Shown here: positions 1 to 7,449 of the stretch, one piece after another
Numbering within the stretch: position 1 is the stretch's first letter
Layout of the letters: each line of letters begins with the position of its first letter
DNA from: a virus
Length of the DNA stretch: 21,031 nt
Reading direction: 5' to 3' (one strand)
Virus record (IMG/VR): IMGVR_UViG_3300013132_000311
Coordinates: 1 to 21,031 of that record
Made by a program: the position numbers and the translations under genes
Notes under the pieces: generated by a model
Database searches by the model: none
Seen by the model: the letters and a program-made list of their open reading frames with translations, nothing else
What the model was told of the DNA's origin: nothing

Positions 1-663
1 GAACCTTTTTATATTCATCAATGGAATGATATTTGGGATGAAATAGTTTCTAGTGGACGCAGTAAGGAAATTAATATTTCAATGAGTTCTAATGCTACAA
101 TTTTTGCTGAAAAACAAATAAAATTTTTGAATGACAACTTTAAGACAGTAGGACTTGGATTAAGTATTGATGGTATAGGAGATATGTATGAGTATTTGCG
201 TCATCCTGGAAAATGGAATGAAGTATCAAAAAACATAATAGGATATAGTAGGCTTAAAGAGGAGGGAGTATTGAATAATACACATATTTCAATTAGTCAC
301 ACTATTGGGTGGTTAAATGCTTGGTATATACCAGAGTTTATAGATTGGGTTACAAAAAATACTAAAGAATTTCAAATTTGGTATAATTTAATACACAGTC
401 CAAGTCATATGGCAATGTGGGCAATACCTAAATCTATTAAGGACATAATTGAAAATAAATTAATTTATAGTGATTTTGGATTTAAAAATAAAAATGTTAT
501 AACTGGGTTAATTAATCACATGTATAGCAGAGAAGTAAGTACAGATGAACTTAAAAATTTATATTCTAATTTTGACATTCATGACGCTGTTCGAGGGGAA
601 AAAATAATTAAGATTATGCCCCCAGATTTTATTAATTTTATGAAAACATTATTTAAATCTTAG
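1..663 (+). CDS. Radical SAM protein, C-terminal part (5' end outside window)
   Basis: The reading frame is open from base 1 and gives 220 residues before the TAG at 661-663. The first residues are EPFYIHQW, which fit the end of a GGEP motif, the conserved SAM-binding loop of radical SAM barrels. About 25 residues on come INISMSSNATIF and then GLGLSIDGIGDMYEYLRHPG. That is the usual order (strand with Asn, then 'S-I-D-G ... EYIR-x-P') in radical SAM enzymes with a SPASM/twitch-type C-terminus. The CxxxCxxC cluster-binding motif must lie upstream of the window. The ATG at 82 is internal and not the start. The gene runs tail-to-tail towards another radical SAM gene (696-2132, minus), 32 bases away. 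The substrate is unknown; glycan or peptide modification fits the neighbours. The family call is firm, the specific role is not. Confidence 0.85.
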   Translation, partial: EPFYIHQWNDIWDEIVSSGRSKEINISMSSNATIFAEKQIKFLNDNFKTVGLGLSIDGIGDMYEYLRHPGKWNEVSKNIIGYSRLKEEGVLNNTHISISHTIGWLNAWYIPEFIDWVTKNTKEFQIWYNLIHSPSHMAMWAIPKSIKDIIENKLIYSDFGFKNKNVITGLINHMYSREVSTDELKNLYSNFDIHDAVRGEKIIKIMPPDFINFMKTLFKS

Positions 664-695
664 CAGTCGAAGAATAACAATTAATTAGAATTAGT

Positions 696-2132
696 CTATA
701 ATAAATTTTTACAATCGAACCAAAAGTTTTCAAATTCAGGAAACGTTTTTAATAAACTTGTTTCTCTTCTTAAATCATGCTCAGTCCAAAATAAATAAAA
801 ATTTTTCATAGCAGAATGTATATTAAATTTAGTGTCTAAAGAGATCCAATCTATCAACCTTTGTACTTTACTAATTTCAAAATCTTTAAACCCTTTATAT
901 TGATTATGAATAGTCTCTTTATTCAATTTCATAAATTCTATTGCTTTATATAACTCATCTAACAAATCTGGACGTAATTTTGGATTTAAAAAATCTGGTT
1001 CTATCAACTGAGGCACATCAAACCAAATCAATTGCCTATCTGTATTAAATGTTTTACGTAGTTCTAATATATTTTTCATATAATTGAAAAACCCAGTATA
1101 ACTTAAAACATTAAAAGTAATAATAAAGGTTAAACTATGTCTATTTGCATTTTTTAGATAGTCAGTAATATTTTGATATAGAGTTTTAAAACTCATACCA
1201 TTTCTAATATATTCGGCTTGTTCACCCCAACTGTCTAAACTACAAAATAACATAAAATGGTCTATAGAATGTTCATCAGTCATTTCTTTTAATTTTGACA
1301 TAAACTTATTCCACTGATCACCTGGGGGGCAACAATTACTGGTAATACTTAAATTTAAATCTTTTTTAGGATTATTTTTAATATAATCAAACATTTTAAA
1401 TGTATTTCTATCCATTAATGGCTCACCACCAGTCATTCTAAATGTTTGAAGTGTAGGATATATTTTAGGCAACCATTCCCAAAATGCTAGTAGATAAGGA
1501 TTATCTGGACTATTATTTGGTTGCATATCTTTACGCATCCATGTTGTATCATTATGTATTCGGTCTGATAAAATATATGGTCCATGCTTTTCTATTTCCT
1601 GCATCCAAGCAGTACTAAGATGTGGACTACAATAGCTACACTTGAAATTACAAGATTGATTAAAATTAATTTCTACATATCTAGGATTAGGGTTCCCTAA
1701 AAAACCTAATTTTCTTGCTTCTTCTATTAGTCCTGGAACATAAACATCCTTACTTCTATAAGCTCTGTCACTTAGTTGATTTCCACTATCTTCAATTTGC
1801 CAACAAAAATCACATTCTTTTGGGCGTTCTCCTTCAAGCATTAACTTTCTTTGACTTTTTTTATAATTTGTATTATGCAAAGCACTAACGTCTATTTTAA
1901 TTTCTTCAAGAGGAATTTTATGAGTAGATGGATGATAACAACTATGAGTTCTTCCAGTTGGTATATGCACACTGACATTGTACCATTTAGCAAGACAAAA
2001 ACTGGGACTTACTTGATTAATCTCTTTAAAAACTTTTTCAGAAGTAGTTAAATATTTTGATTCAAATTTTTCGTCGACTATTCTTGATTCGTCACCTCTT
2101 TGACTAAATTCATTATTTTTAAAATTGGTCAT
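696..2132 (-). CDS. Radical SAM protein, twitch/SPASM-like, 478 aa
   Basis: This is a complete radical SAM enzyme. It has the 4Fe-4S motif CNFKCSYC (Cys161, Cys165, Cys168), preceded by the strand YVEINFNQS, and then RMTGGEPLMDR (GGEP at 235-238), LSITSNCC (about 262-269) and LFCSLDSWGEQAEYIRNGMS. These are in the normal order for the SAM-binding barrel. Before the barrel lies an extra N-terminal region of about 150 residues with SCYHP (Cys65) and ECDFCW (Cys107, Cys110), which could bind an additional metal or cluster. Aromatic- and charge-rich sequence follows the barrel. Similar twitch-type radical SAM proteins are known from marine T4-like phages, usually beside glycosyltransferases. Upstream, on the minus strand, are ACTAAATA (2160-2167) and an AAGAAG sequence that could act as ribosome binding site. 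Substrate not known. Confidence 0.88.
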   Translation of the reverse strand: MTNFKNNEFSQRGDESRIVDEKFESKYLTTSEKVFKEINQVSPSFCLAKWYNVSVHIPTGRTHSCYHPSTHKIPLEEIKIDVSALHNTNYKKSQRKLMLEGERPKECDFCWQIEDSGNQLSDRAYRSKDVYVPGLIEEARKLGFLGNPNPRYVEINFNQSCNFKCSYCSPHLSTAWMQEIEKHGPYILSDRIHNDTTWMRKDMQPNNSPDNPYLLAFWEWLPKIYPTLQTFRMTGGEPLMDRNTFKMFDYIKNNPKKDLNLSITSNCCPPGDQWNKFMSKLKEMTDEHSIDHFMLFCSLDSWGEQAEYIRNGMSFKTLYQNITDYLKNANRHSLTFIITFNVLSYTGFFNYMKNILELRKTFNTDRQLIWFDVPQLIEPDFLNPKLRPDLLDELYKAIEFMKLNKETIHNQYKGFKDFEISKVQRLIDWISLDTKFNIHSAMKNFYLFWTEHDLRRETSLLKTFPEFENFWFDCKNLL

Positions 2133-2159
2133 TTTAATTAGTTTCTTCTTAACAATTTT

Positions 2160-2167
2160 TATTTAGT
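2160..2167 (-). promoter_or_regulatory. Candidate late-type promoter (ACTAAATA)
   Basis: On the minus strand this reads ACTAAATA, two bases off the T4 late consensus TATAAATA. It lies 27 bases upstream of the ATG at 2132. With T4-like geometry transcription would start near 2154, leaving room for the AAGAAG ribosome-binding sequence. Inferred only from motif and position. Confidence 0.35.
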
Positions 2168-2211
2168 TTTAAACAATTTTTGTAGAAGATATTTCCAATT
2201 TTCAGGAACAG

Positions 2212-2228
2212 GACTATAATAAATAGTC
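2212..2228. repeat. Perfect 6-bp inverted repeat in divergent intergenic region
   Basis: GACTAT, five bases (AATAA), then ATAGTC form a perfect inverted repeat. It sits in the 116-base gap between the divergent genes at 2132 (minus) and 2249 (plus). The AATAAATA octamer lies inside it, so it could be an operator over the promoter or a short hairpin. The low GC of the stem and the absence of a T-run argue against a terminator. Confidence 0.4.
2218..2225 (+). promoter_or_regulatory. Candidate late-type promoter (AATAAATA)
   Basis: AATAAATA fits the NATAAATA form reported for late promoters of T4-like cyanophages. It ends 23 bases before the ATG at 2249, so the predicted start near 2231 would give a short leader beginning GGGAAAC. 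It is embedded in a perfect inverted repeat (2212-2228). Confidence 0.45.
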
Positions 2229-2248
2229 TAGGGAAACAAATATAAGCA

Positions 2249-2920
2249 ATGTATGATATAGTTTTTATTAGTAACAACGAGCCTAATGCTGATGAAAATT
2301 GGCATATTTTGACTAAAAGATTTTTTACATCTAAACGTGTGAATGGAATAAAAGGCATACATGAAGCACATAAACGAGCAGCCAAAATGGCATTTACTAA
2401 AATGTTTTGGGCTGTTGATGGTGACGCTAGAATATTAGATACATTTAATTTTAATTATGAAGTGCCTGTATATGATGAGGACTGTGTGCATATTTTTCAT
2501 AGTCGTAATCCTATAAATGAACTGGAGTACGGATACGGTGCAGTTAAGTTATTACCAAGAAAACTCACACTAGAAATGCCGACTAGTTCATTAGATATGA
2601 CTTTAGGAATTAGTAATCAAATAAAAATGATCAGCGAAGTCAGTAATATTACACATTTTAACGTAGATGAGTTTAGTACTTGGCGTAGTGCATTTCGTGA
2701 ATGTGTTAAATTGACTTTAAATGTATTGCAAAAGAAGGACAATGATGAAAGTTTACAACGACTTAATACTTGGTGTGAGATTGGCCTAGATAAACCTTTC
2801 GGTAAATACTCTATACAAGGTGCAAGAGATGGTAAAAATTATGCTCTTGTAAATTGTGAAAATATAGAAGCATTAAAATTAATAAATGATTTCGAATGGT
2901 TAAGAAACAGATTTAAATGA
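2249..2920 (+). CDS. Putative GT-A-like glycosyltransferase (phage family, DGD motif)
   Basis: This 223-aa protein begins with a beta strand (YDIVFISNNEPNADENW) followed by a region ending MFWAVDGDARIL, with Asp57-Gly-Asp59. That resembles the nucleotide-sugar/metal-binding acidic motif of GT-A folds. HIFHSRNPINELEYGYGAVK and STWRSAFRECVKL are segments I associate with a protein family common in T4-like marine phages, of unproved function. It heads a plus-strand run: its stop overlaps the next start by ATGA (2917-2920), so the two are probably translationally coupled. The ATG at 2249 is the first in frame behind a candidate late promoter. Glycosyltransferase is an inference from the acidic motif and from sitting among clearer glycosyltransferases. 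Confidence 0.7.
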   Translation: MYDIVFISNNEPNADENWHILTKRFFTSKRVNGIKGIHEAHKRAAKMAFTKMFWAVDGDARILDTFNFNYEVPVYDEDCVHIFHSRNPINELEYGYGAVKLLPRKLTLEMPTSSLDMTLGISNQIKMISEVSNITHFNVDEFSTWRSAFRECVKLTLNVLQKKDNDESLQRLNTWCEIGLDKPFGKYSIQGARDGKNYALVNCENIEALKLINDFEWLRNRFK

Positions 2921-3603
2921 AATATATGATACCAATTTTTATAGGTTATGACCCTCGTGAAGCAATAGCATTTCATGTTTGTGCTAATAGTATTATTAGA
3001 CACAGCACCAGTCCAGTACAAATTATACCATTATCCCTTAATCTATTTGAAGAATATACTGAGACACATACTGATGGAAGTAATGCGTTTATTTACAGTA
3101 GATTCCTAGTGCCTTATCTAAGTCATTGGTTAGGACATGCTATCTATATAGATGGTGATATGATTGTTAAGTCAGATATTACAGAATTATGGAATCTACG
3201 TAATTATATGATGGATGTACAAGTAGTAAAACATAACTACAAAACACGAATGCCTATCAAATATTTAGGGGCCAAAAATGAAGATTATCCAAGGAAAAAT
3301 TGGAGTAGTGTAATACTATGGAACTGTCAAAATTTTCCTAATCGTCGCTTAACTCCTGAATATATTATGAAATCAACAGGAAGTCATTTACATAGATTTG
3401 AATGGATAAACGATGATAGAATAGGTGAATTACCTATTGAGTGGAACTGGTTACCAGATGAATTTGGACCAAATCCTAATGCTAAATTATTACATTATAC
3501 ATTAGGGGCACCATGTTTTAACGAATTTGCTAATACTGAAATGGCTGATGATTGGCATTCTGAAAAAGATTTAACCGTGCATTGCGAGCAAAGAGTACTA
3601 TGA
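2917..3603 (+). CDS. GT8-like glycosyltransferase
   Basis: This 228-aa protein has the layout of GT8-type glycosyltransferases. An N-terminal strand (IPIFIGYDPREAIAFHVCANSI) is followed by NAFIYSRFLVPYL (about residues 56-68) and then HAIYIDGDMIVKSDITELW with Asp79-Gly-Asp81 as the metal/nucleotide-sugar DxD motif. Near the C-terminus, KLLHYTLGAPCF supplies the late histidine that completes metal binding in many GT8 enzymes. It probably moves a sugar from a nucleotide sugar to a cytoplasmic acceptor; donor and acceptor cannot be told. The start overlaps the previous gene by 4 bases, and the stop overlaps the ATG of the next gene (ATGA at 3600-3603), so three genes form one coupled unit. Confidence 0.82.
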   Translation: MKYMIPIFIGYDPREAIAFHVCANSIIRHSTSPVQIIPLSLNLFEEYTETHTDGSNAFIYSRFLVPYLSHWLGHAIYIDGDMIVKSDITELWNLRNYMMDVQVVKHNYKTRMPIKYLGAKNEDYPRKNWSSVILWNCQNFPNRRLTPEYIMKSTGSHLHRFEWINDDRIGELPIEWNWLPDEFGPNPNAKLLHYTLGAPCFNEFANTEMADDWHSEKDLTVHCEQRVL

Positions 3604-4139
3604 AATTACCAGATCATTTAGGTGGACATCTTAATAAAACTCACGTTGATGAGGGAAGTTTGTCCTGGATCATTGAATCTTTTGACATTAAAAGTTTTTT
3701 AGATGTTGGATGTGGACCTGGTGGTATGATAGAATTAGCCACTAGTAAAGGACTCAAATCTTTAGGTATTGATGGTGATTATACACTTAAAAGGTTCGAT
3801 CCTAATAAATTTTTAATACATGATTATACTACTGGTCCTTTAATTTTAGAAGAAAAATACGATTTATGTTGGAGTTGTGAGTTTGTAGAGCACGTGGAAG
3901 AAAAATATATGGACAATTTTATGAAAACATTTAATTGTTCAAATATAATGGCAATCACACATGCACCACCAGGTTGGCCAGGGCATCATCATGTTAATTG
4001 TCAACACGCAGAGTATTGGATTGATGTTTTTAAAAATTATAATTTTTTTTACAGTCAAGAATATACTGATAAATTAAGAAAATCTAGTACTATGAAAAAA
4101 AAGTTTATTCAAAGAACTGGATTATTTTTTACTCGGTAA
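3600..4139 (+). CDS. Class I SAM-dependent methyltransferase, 179 aa
   Basis: Motif I of the Rossmann-fold methyltransferases is clear: FLDVGCGPGGMIELA (about residues 33-47), followed by GLKSLGIDGDY with the acidic residue (Asp58) that would hold the SAM ribose. SCEFVEHVEEKYMDNFMKTF matches the 'EHV' region after motif III. ITHAPPGWPGHHHVNCQHAEYW follows, as in small phage and bacterial methyltransferases of sugar or lipid clusters. I start it at the ATG at 3600, which overlaps the preceding stop as ATGA, rather than the in-frame TTG at 3582 that would lie inside the glycosyltransferase gene. It probably methylates a sugar or small molecule made by the surrounding enzymes. Confidence 0.82.
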   Translation: MKLPDHLGGHLNKTHVDEGSLSWIIESFDIKSFLDVGCGPGGMIELATSKGLKSLGIDGDYTLKRFDPNKFLIHDYTTGPLILEEKYDLCWSCEFVEHVEEKYMDNFMKTFNCSNIMAITHAPPGWPGHHHVNCQHAEYWIDVFKNYNFFYSQEYTDKLRKSSTMKKKFIQRTGLFFTR

Positions 4140-4145
4140 ATATGT

Positions 4146-4916
4146 ATGAGAATAGCATGGTCTGGGTTGGCAGACTCCAAATATTACCACTATATTGCAA
4201 AATATTGCATACCTTCTTGGAATAAGTTACCAGGCACCAAATACATTGTACATGATTCCAATGATATATTAGATTCTAATTTTAATATTGTAGATTGGGC
4301 ATATGCCTATAACCGATCAAACAAATTTACTACTTTTTGTAAAAGAACGAAACCAGTAAATTTCTGGCGTAAGATGCAAAGTCAAATATGGGCTCTTAAA
4401 AACTTAAAAAATTATGATTGGGTAGTTTTACTTGACACAGATGTTGAAATTTTAGATTTTAATGAGATAGAATTCAAAAAAGTCTTAGATGAAATTATAA
4501 AAAATAAAGTAATTTGGGCTACTGGGGAAAGTCAAAAACTTAAACTTGATGCCGGTCATATTATTGTTAATATGCGTGACTCTAGGCTAGAACAACTTAT
4601 ATTTGACTATGAAAATATTTGGGAAAGTGGAAAAATTTTTGAATTAGATAGGTACTATGACGGTAATGCTGTGGAAAGTTTACTGAAAACTAAATATCCA
4701 TCATATAAAATAAAAAACACTGATCATGGCGGTGGTTTACACACTTATTCTATTGGAACTGTACATTATGGTAGTAAAATACCTAAATTATTAAGAGCCT
4801 TACTACACAATACAACAAATTTTATGGTAGAAGACATCATAGAAAGGAAAAGCAGAGTAGTTGATAGTAAGGTGACAATTGAATTACTAACGAAAGAATT
4901 AAATGAAAGAAATTAG
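4146..4916 (+). CDS. Putative GT-A glycosyltransferase (DTD motif)
   Basis: This 256-aa protein has an N-terminal strand (MRIAWSGLADSKYYHYIAKY), then FWRKMQSQIWALKNLKNYDWVVLLDTDVEILDF (in two parts around residue 90), with Asp97-Thr-Asp99 as the likely donor-sugar/metal motif. WATGESQKLKLDAGHIIVNMRDS is typical of the acceptor-side loop, where glycosyltransferases keep an 'N-x-G-h-h-h' segment. GGGLHTYSIGTVHYG follows near the C-terminus. It lies six bases after the methyltransferase and overlaps the start of kdsA by 14 bases, so it probably belongs to the same operon. Sugar donor and acceptor unknown. Confidence 0.72.
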   Translation: MRIAWSGLADSKYYHYIAKYCIPSWNKLPGTKYIVHDSNDILDSNFNIVDWAYAYNRSNKFTTFCKRTKPVNFWRKMQSQIWALKNLKNYDWVVLLDTDVEILDFNEIEFKKVLDEIIKNKVIWATGESQKLKLDAGHIIVNMRDSRLEQLIFDYENIWESGKIFELDRYYDGNAVESLLKTKYPSYKIKNTDHGGGLHTYSIGTVHYGSKIPKLLRALLHNTTNFMVEDIIERKSRVVDSKVTIELLTKELNERN

Positions 4917-5730
4917 TATAAAACATATAAAATTGAGTAATAATTCACCAATAACTTTGATTGCAGGGCCTTGTCAAATAGAAAGTAGAGATCATGCCTA
5001 TCAAATAGCCGCTGAATTAGTAGACATTTGTAGAGAAGTAGGTATAGATTTAATTTTTAAGAGCAGTTTTGATAAGGCCAATAGATCAAGCGTCTATGGA
5101 CGTCGTGGAGTAGGCTTACATAGTGGTTTAAGCACACTTAATGAAATAAAAACTAGATTAGGTGTACCAGTACTAACAGATATACATGAAAAAGAACATG
5201 CTAAATTGGCAGAGGCTTATGAAATAGACGTAATACAAATTCCTGCGTTCCTTTGCCGTCAAACTGACCTACTCATAGCAGCAGGTGAGAGTGGATTGGC
5301 CATAAATGTGAAAAAAGGTCAATTTCTTGCTCCGCATGACATGAAAAACGTGGCAGAAAAGATAGCAAGCACTGGTAACGATAAAATTATGTTATGTGAA
5401 AGAGGATATACCCATGGATATAACAACTTGGTGGTTGATATGCGTAGTTTGCCTATTATGGCTAGGACTGAATATCCTGTTGTTTTCGATTGCACACATA
5501 GTGTTCAACAGCCTGGAGGATTGGGCACCAGTTCTGGCGGGGATCGCGGGATGGTCCCCTACCTTGCCCGAGCAGCAGTGGCCACCGGATGTCTAGCAGC
5601 AGTATTCGTTGAATGTCATGATGATCCAGACAATGCTCCTAGCGATGGACCCAACATGATTCATATGAAAGACATGAAAAAATTACTAAAAGACCTAAAA
5701 GCCATAGATGAACTGGTAAAAAGTCAATGA
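4903..5730 (+). CDS. kdsA: 3-deoxy-8-phosphooctulonate synthase (KdsA), metal-dependent type
   Basis: KdsA condenses phosphoenolpyruvate with arabinose-5-phosphate to Kdo-8-phosphate, the committed step towards the sugar Kdo of lipopolysaccharide and some capsules. At 275 aa it has the usual length. Recognisable motifs are LIAGPCQIESRDHA (residues 19-32), FKSSFDKANRSS (52-63), VPVLTDIHE, IQIPAFLCRQTDLL, GFTHGYNN-like RGYTHGYNNL, FDCTHSVQQPGG and FVECHDDPDNAPSDGPNM. Cys24, His199, Glu237 and Asp248 match the four metal ligands of the metal-dependent class (as in Aquifex KdsA), whereas the E. coli type has Asn in place of the Cys. A patch at about 5515-5605 is much richer in GC (67% over 5521-5580) than the rest. 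The last 4 bases overlap the next gene. Confidence 0.96.
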   Translation: MKEISIKHIKLSNNSPITLIAGPCQIESRDHAYQIAAELVDICREVGIDLIFKSSFDKANRSSVYGRRGVGLHSGLSTLNEIKTRLGVPVLTDIHEKEHAKLAEAYEIDVIQIPAFLCRQTDLLIAAGESGLAINVKKGQFLAPHDMKNVAEKIASTGNDKIMLCERGYTHGYNNLVVDMRSLPIMARTEYPVVFDCTHSVQQPGGLGTSSGGDRGMVPYLARAAVATGCLAAVFVECHDDPDNAPSDGPNMIHMKDMKKLLKDLKAIDELVKSQ

Positions 5731-6641
5731 ATGTTGGGATTTTTTATAGTTCTATATCAAACATACATAAAGCCTATCATAAACAGGCTCTTATGGATGC
5801 CTTTAAACAAGGAGTATTGGCCTGTGGGGATAAAGTTAATGATTTTCACAGTAAACATCAGATAATAGAAAAATTAGATGCTGGATTCGTACTAGGATAT
5901 ACTTTAGAAAATAATTATAGACGAAAGATTATAGATACATTGAAATTAATGAAGGCCAAAGTTATCTTTGTTGACAGTAATATCTTCAGTTATGGAAGAA
6001 ACTTACATCAGTATCATAGATATAGTGTAGATAGTGTTTATCCTACTGATGGTGAGTATTTTTTAGGCCCTAATCTAAATAAAGATAAGATCAAAGAAAT
6101 TTTACGATTTCATAGATTAGATGTTAAGTCTTGGAGGAAGCAAGGTAATCATATTCTTGTTTTAGGACAACGAACTCAGTCATGGAACATGCTAAATCGT
6201 AATGGATTAGAGTGGATTATCGAGATTGTTAGTAAAGTTAGGTGTCATACAGATAGAAAAATTATAATTAGGTTACATCCTGGTGATAAAACCTTTGATA
6301 GTGAAAATAGACGAAGATTATTTCAGATTTTTAGTAAGTCTAATGTTACTATCAGTAATAATTCTAATATTATGAATGATTTAAGCAATGCTTGGTGCAG
6401 TGTAGGATACAATAGTACAAGTAATTGTGCCAGTATAATAGAAGGTATACCAGTTTATCTGGATGCTCCTTTAACGAGTTGGGCTCGAGACGTTTCCTTT
6501 GATAACTTAAGCAAATTAGAAGATCCTCCACTGCCTGATAGAGAGAAATGGCTAGAAAAAATTGCTAATATACATTGGAGTAATATGGAAATAGAAGACG
6601 GTTCTTATTGGCGAATATTTAAAAAATTTTACAATGTTTGA
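5727..6641 (+). CDS. GT-B-like protein resembling KpsC/KpsS Kdo transferases, copy 1
   Basis: This 304-aa protein has a C-terminal half like the nucleotide-sugar domain of GT-B enzymes. ILVLGQRTQSWNM (143-155) is followed by KIIIRLHPGDK (178-188), whose HPGD/HPRD motif is typical of capsule Kdo transferases and related proteins, and YNSTSNCASIIEGIPVYLD (228-246), the donor-binding 'S-x-x-A-x-x-x-G-x-P' element. The tail REKWLEKIANIHWSNMEIEDG closely parallels the gene at 7450-8307, so the two are paralogues. It starts at ATG 5727 overlapping the kdsA stop (ATGA), which suggests coupled production with KdsA and use of Kdo, though it could be another sugar. Its 3' end overlaps the minus-strand gene 6629-7432 by 13 bases. 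Confidence 0.68.
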   Translation: MNVGIFYSSISNIHKAYHKQALMDAFKQGVLACGDKVNDFHSKHQIIEKLDAGFVLGYTLENNYRRKIIDTLKLMKAKVIFVDSNIFSYGRNLHQYHRYSVDSVYPTDGEYFLGPNLNKDKIKEILRFHRLDVKSWRKQGNHILVLGQRTQSWNMLNRNGLEWIIEIVSKVRCHTDRKIIIRLHPGDKTFDSENRRRLFQIFSKSNVTISNNSNIMNDLSNAWCSVGYNSTSNCASIIEGIPVYLDAPLTSWARDVSFDNLSKLEDPPLPDREKWLEKIANIHWSNMEIEDGSYWRIFKKFYNV

Positions 6642-7432
6642 TACCGTGTTATCTCATCTAACCATACTTTTTCATTCTTTCTTTTGCCCTTAGCACACCA
6701 GATCATACTATTGGAGTTCATGTCAAAGTCTACAAGTATTTGATCTAAAGGATTTTTTCGATATTTCTGTATAGCAATGTCTAACGTCTCTTGATCTAGG
6801 AACCAATAAAAGGTATTAGCATCAAATTCTTCCTTGATTAGGTTTGAATGATCTCGAATTAGGTTAAAACTACCATTCGTTCCAGTGTAAAAAATTGTAC
6901 TAGCAAGATGTTGCGTATAAGGAACATGCCTTTTATGACGTTTTTCAAAAATATGAATATCATAATGATTACTAGGTAAATTAAACGATTGCCTAACCAA
7001 ACTGTCAGTATCTAACATGATAATATAGGTAGGTTTGGTTAATAATTCATGTAATCTTATAAATCTAGCACAAGCATAGTATGTCCTTATAAGTTCAGAA
7101 CGTAACTTTTCGACCGAATCTCCAATACCTAACATTTTTGTTCGTCGACGTAGCATTTCCCAATCGTTACTAGGCACTTGATATATTTGATACGCAGTTT
7201 TTACTAAATTTTCATCGAAATATTCAAAACTATATGAGATATTATTGTTTTCGCAAAACTTTTTGGTTTCGTCACTTGGGTTATAAAGGTGAAAATGGAT
7301 ACTCTCCTTAAAATTTTTTTTGATGCTATTGATTAATGGTTTGGCATGAATGTTAAAATACACTTCATCACTAGCAACAAAAAAGACTGTGTCATTTTGG
7401 GAGAAATTTCCATAAAGTTGGGGCATTTTCAT
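6629..7432 (-). CDS. Putative GT-A glycosyltransferase (LDTDS motif)
   Basis: This 267-aa protein resembles short GT-A glycosyltransferases. VFFVASDEVYFNIHAKPLINS forms the N-terminal strand and helix, and SELIRTYYACARFIRLHELL leads into YIIMLDTDSLVRQSF with Asp141-Thr-Asp143 as the probable metal/donor motif. HLASTIFYTGTNGSF and a C-terminal WFLDQETLDIAI ('D-Q' helix) match the usual acceptor-site elements. It lies on the opposite strand to its neighbours, overlapping the preceding gene tail-to-tail by 13 bases. It is divergent from the gene at 7450 across a 17-base gap that holds a palindromic TAAATA pair. ATG 7432 and ATG 7426 are both possible starts. Substrates unknown. Confidence 0.7.
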   Translation of the reverse strand: MKMPQLYGNFSQNDTVFFVASDEVYFNIHAKPLINSIKKNFKESIHFHLYNPSDETKKFCENNNISYSFEYFDENLVKTAYQIYQVPSNDWEMLRRRTKMLGIGDSVEKLRSELIRTYYACARFIRLHELLTKPTYIIMLDTDSLVRQSFNLPSNHYDIHIFEKRHKRHVPYTQHLASTIFYTGTNGSFNLIRDHSNLIKEEFDANTFYWFLDQETLDIAIQKYRKNPLDQILVDFDMNSNSMIWCAKGKRKNEKVWLDEITRYQTL

Positions 7433-7433
7433 G

Positions 7434-7447
7434 ATTAAATATTTAAC
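7434..7447. promoter_or_regulatory. Candidate bidirectional late-type promoter (TTAAATATTTAA palindrome)
   Basis: The 17-base gap between divergent starts at 7432 (minus) and 7450 (plus) contains the perfect palindrome TTAAATATTTAA (7435-7446). Read on plus it gives ATTAAATA (7434-7441), and on minus GTTAAATA (7447-7440), so each gene has a TAAATA-type octamer. T4-like spacing would put both transcription starts within a few bases of the ATGs, i.e. nearly leaderless. Confidence 0.35.
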
Positions 7448-7449
7448 TT

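Noticed and set aside
664-695. Terminator between the two convergent radical-SAM genes
   Set aside because: The 32-base gap has no GC-rich stem or clear T-run on either strand.
2149-2385. 78-codon minus-strand open frame
   Set aside because: Antisense to the clear start of the glycosyltransferase gene at 2249 and runs over the divergent promoter region.
3582-3599. TTG start giving the methyltransferase six more residues
   Set aside because: It lies inside the preceding glycosyltransferase gene, while ATG 3600 forms the ATGA overlap seen throughout this operon.
4135-4142. GGTAAATA before the glycosyltransferase at 4146 as a promoter
   Set aside because: The predicted transcription start would fall inside or after the ATG, the match is formed partly by the stop codon of the previous gene, and the gene is within an operon.
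5396-5596. 66-codon hydrophobic second frame inside kdsA
   Set aside because: No ribosome binding site before its ATG, and it runs through the GC-rich patch of a certain gene; looks like a shadow.
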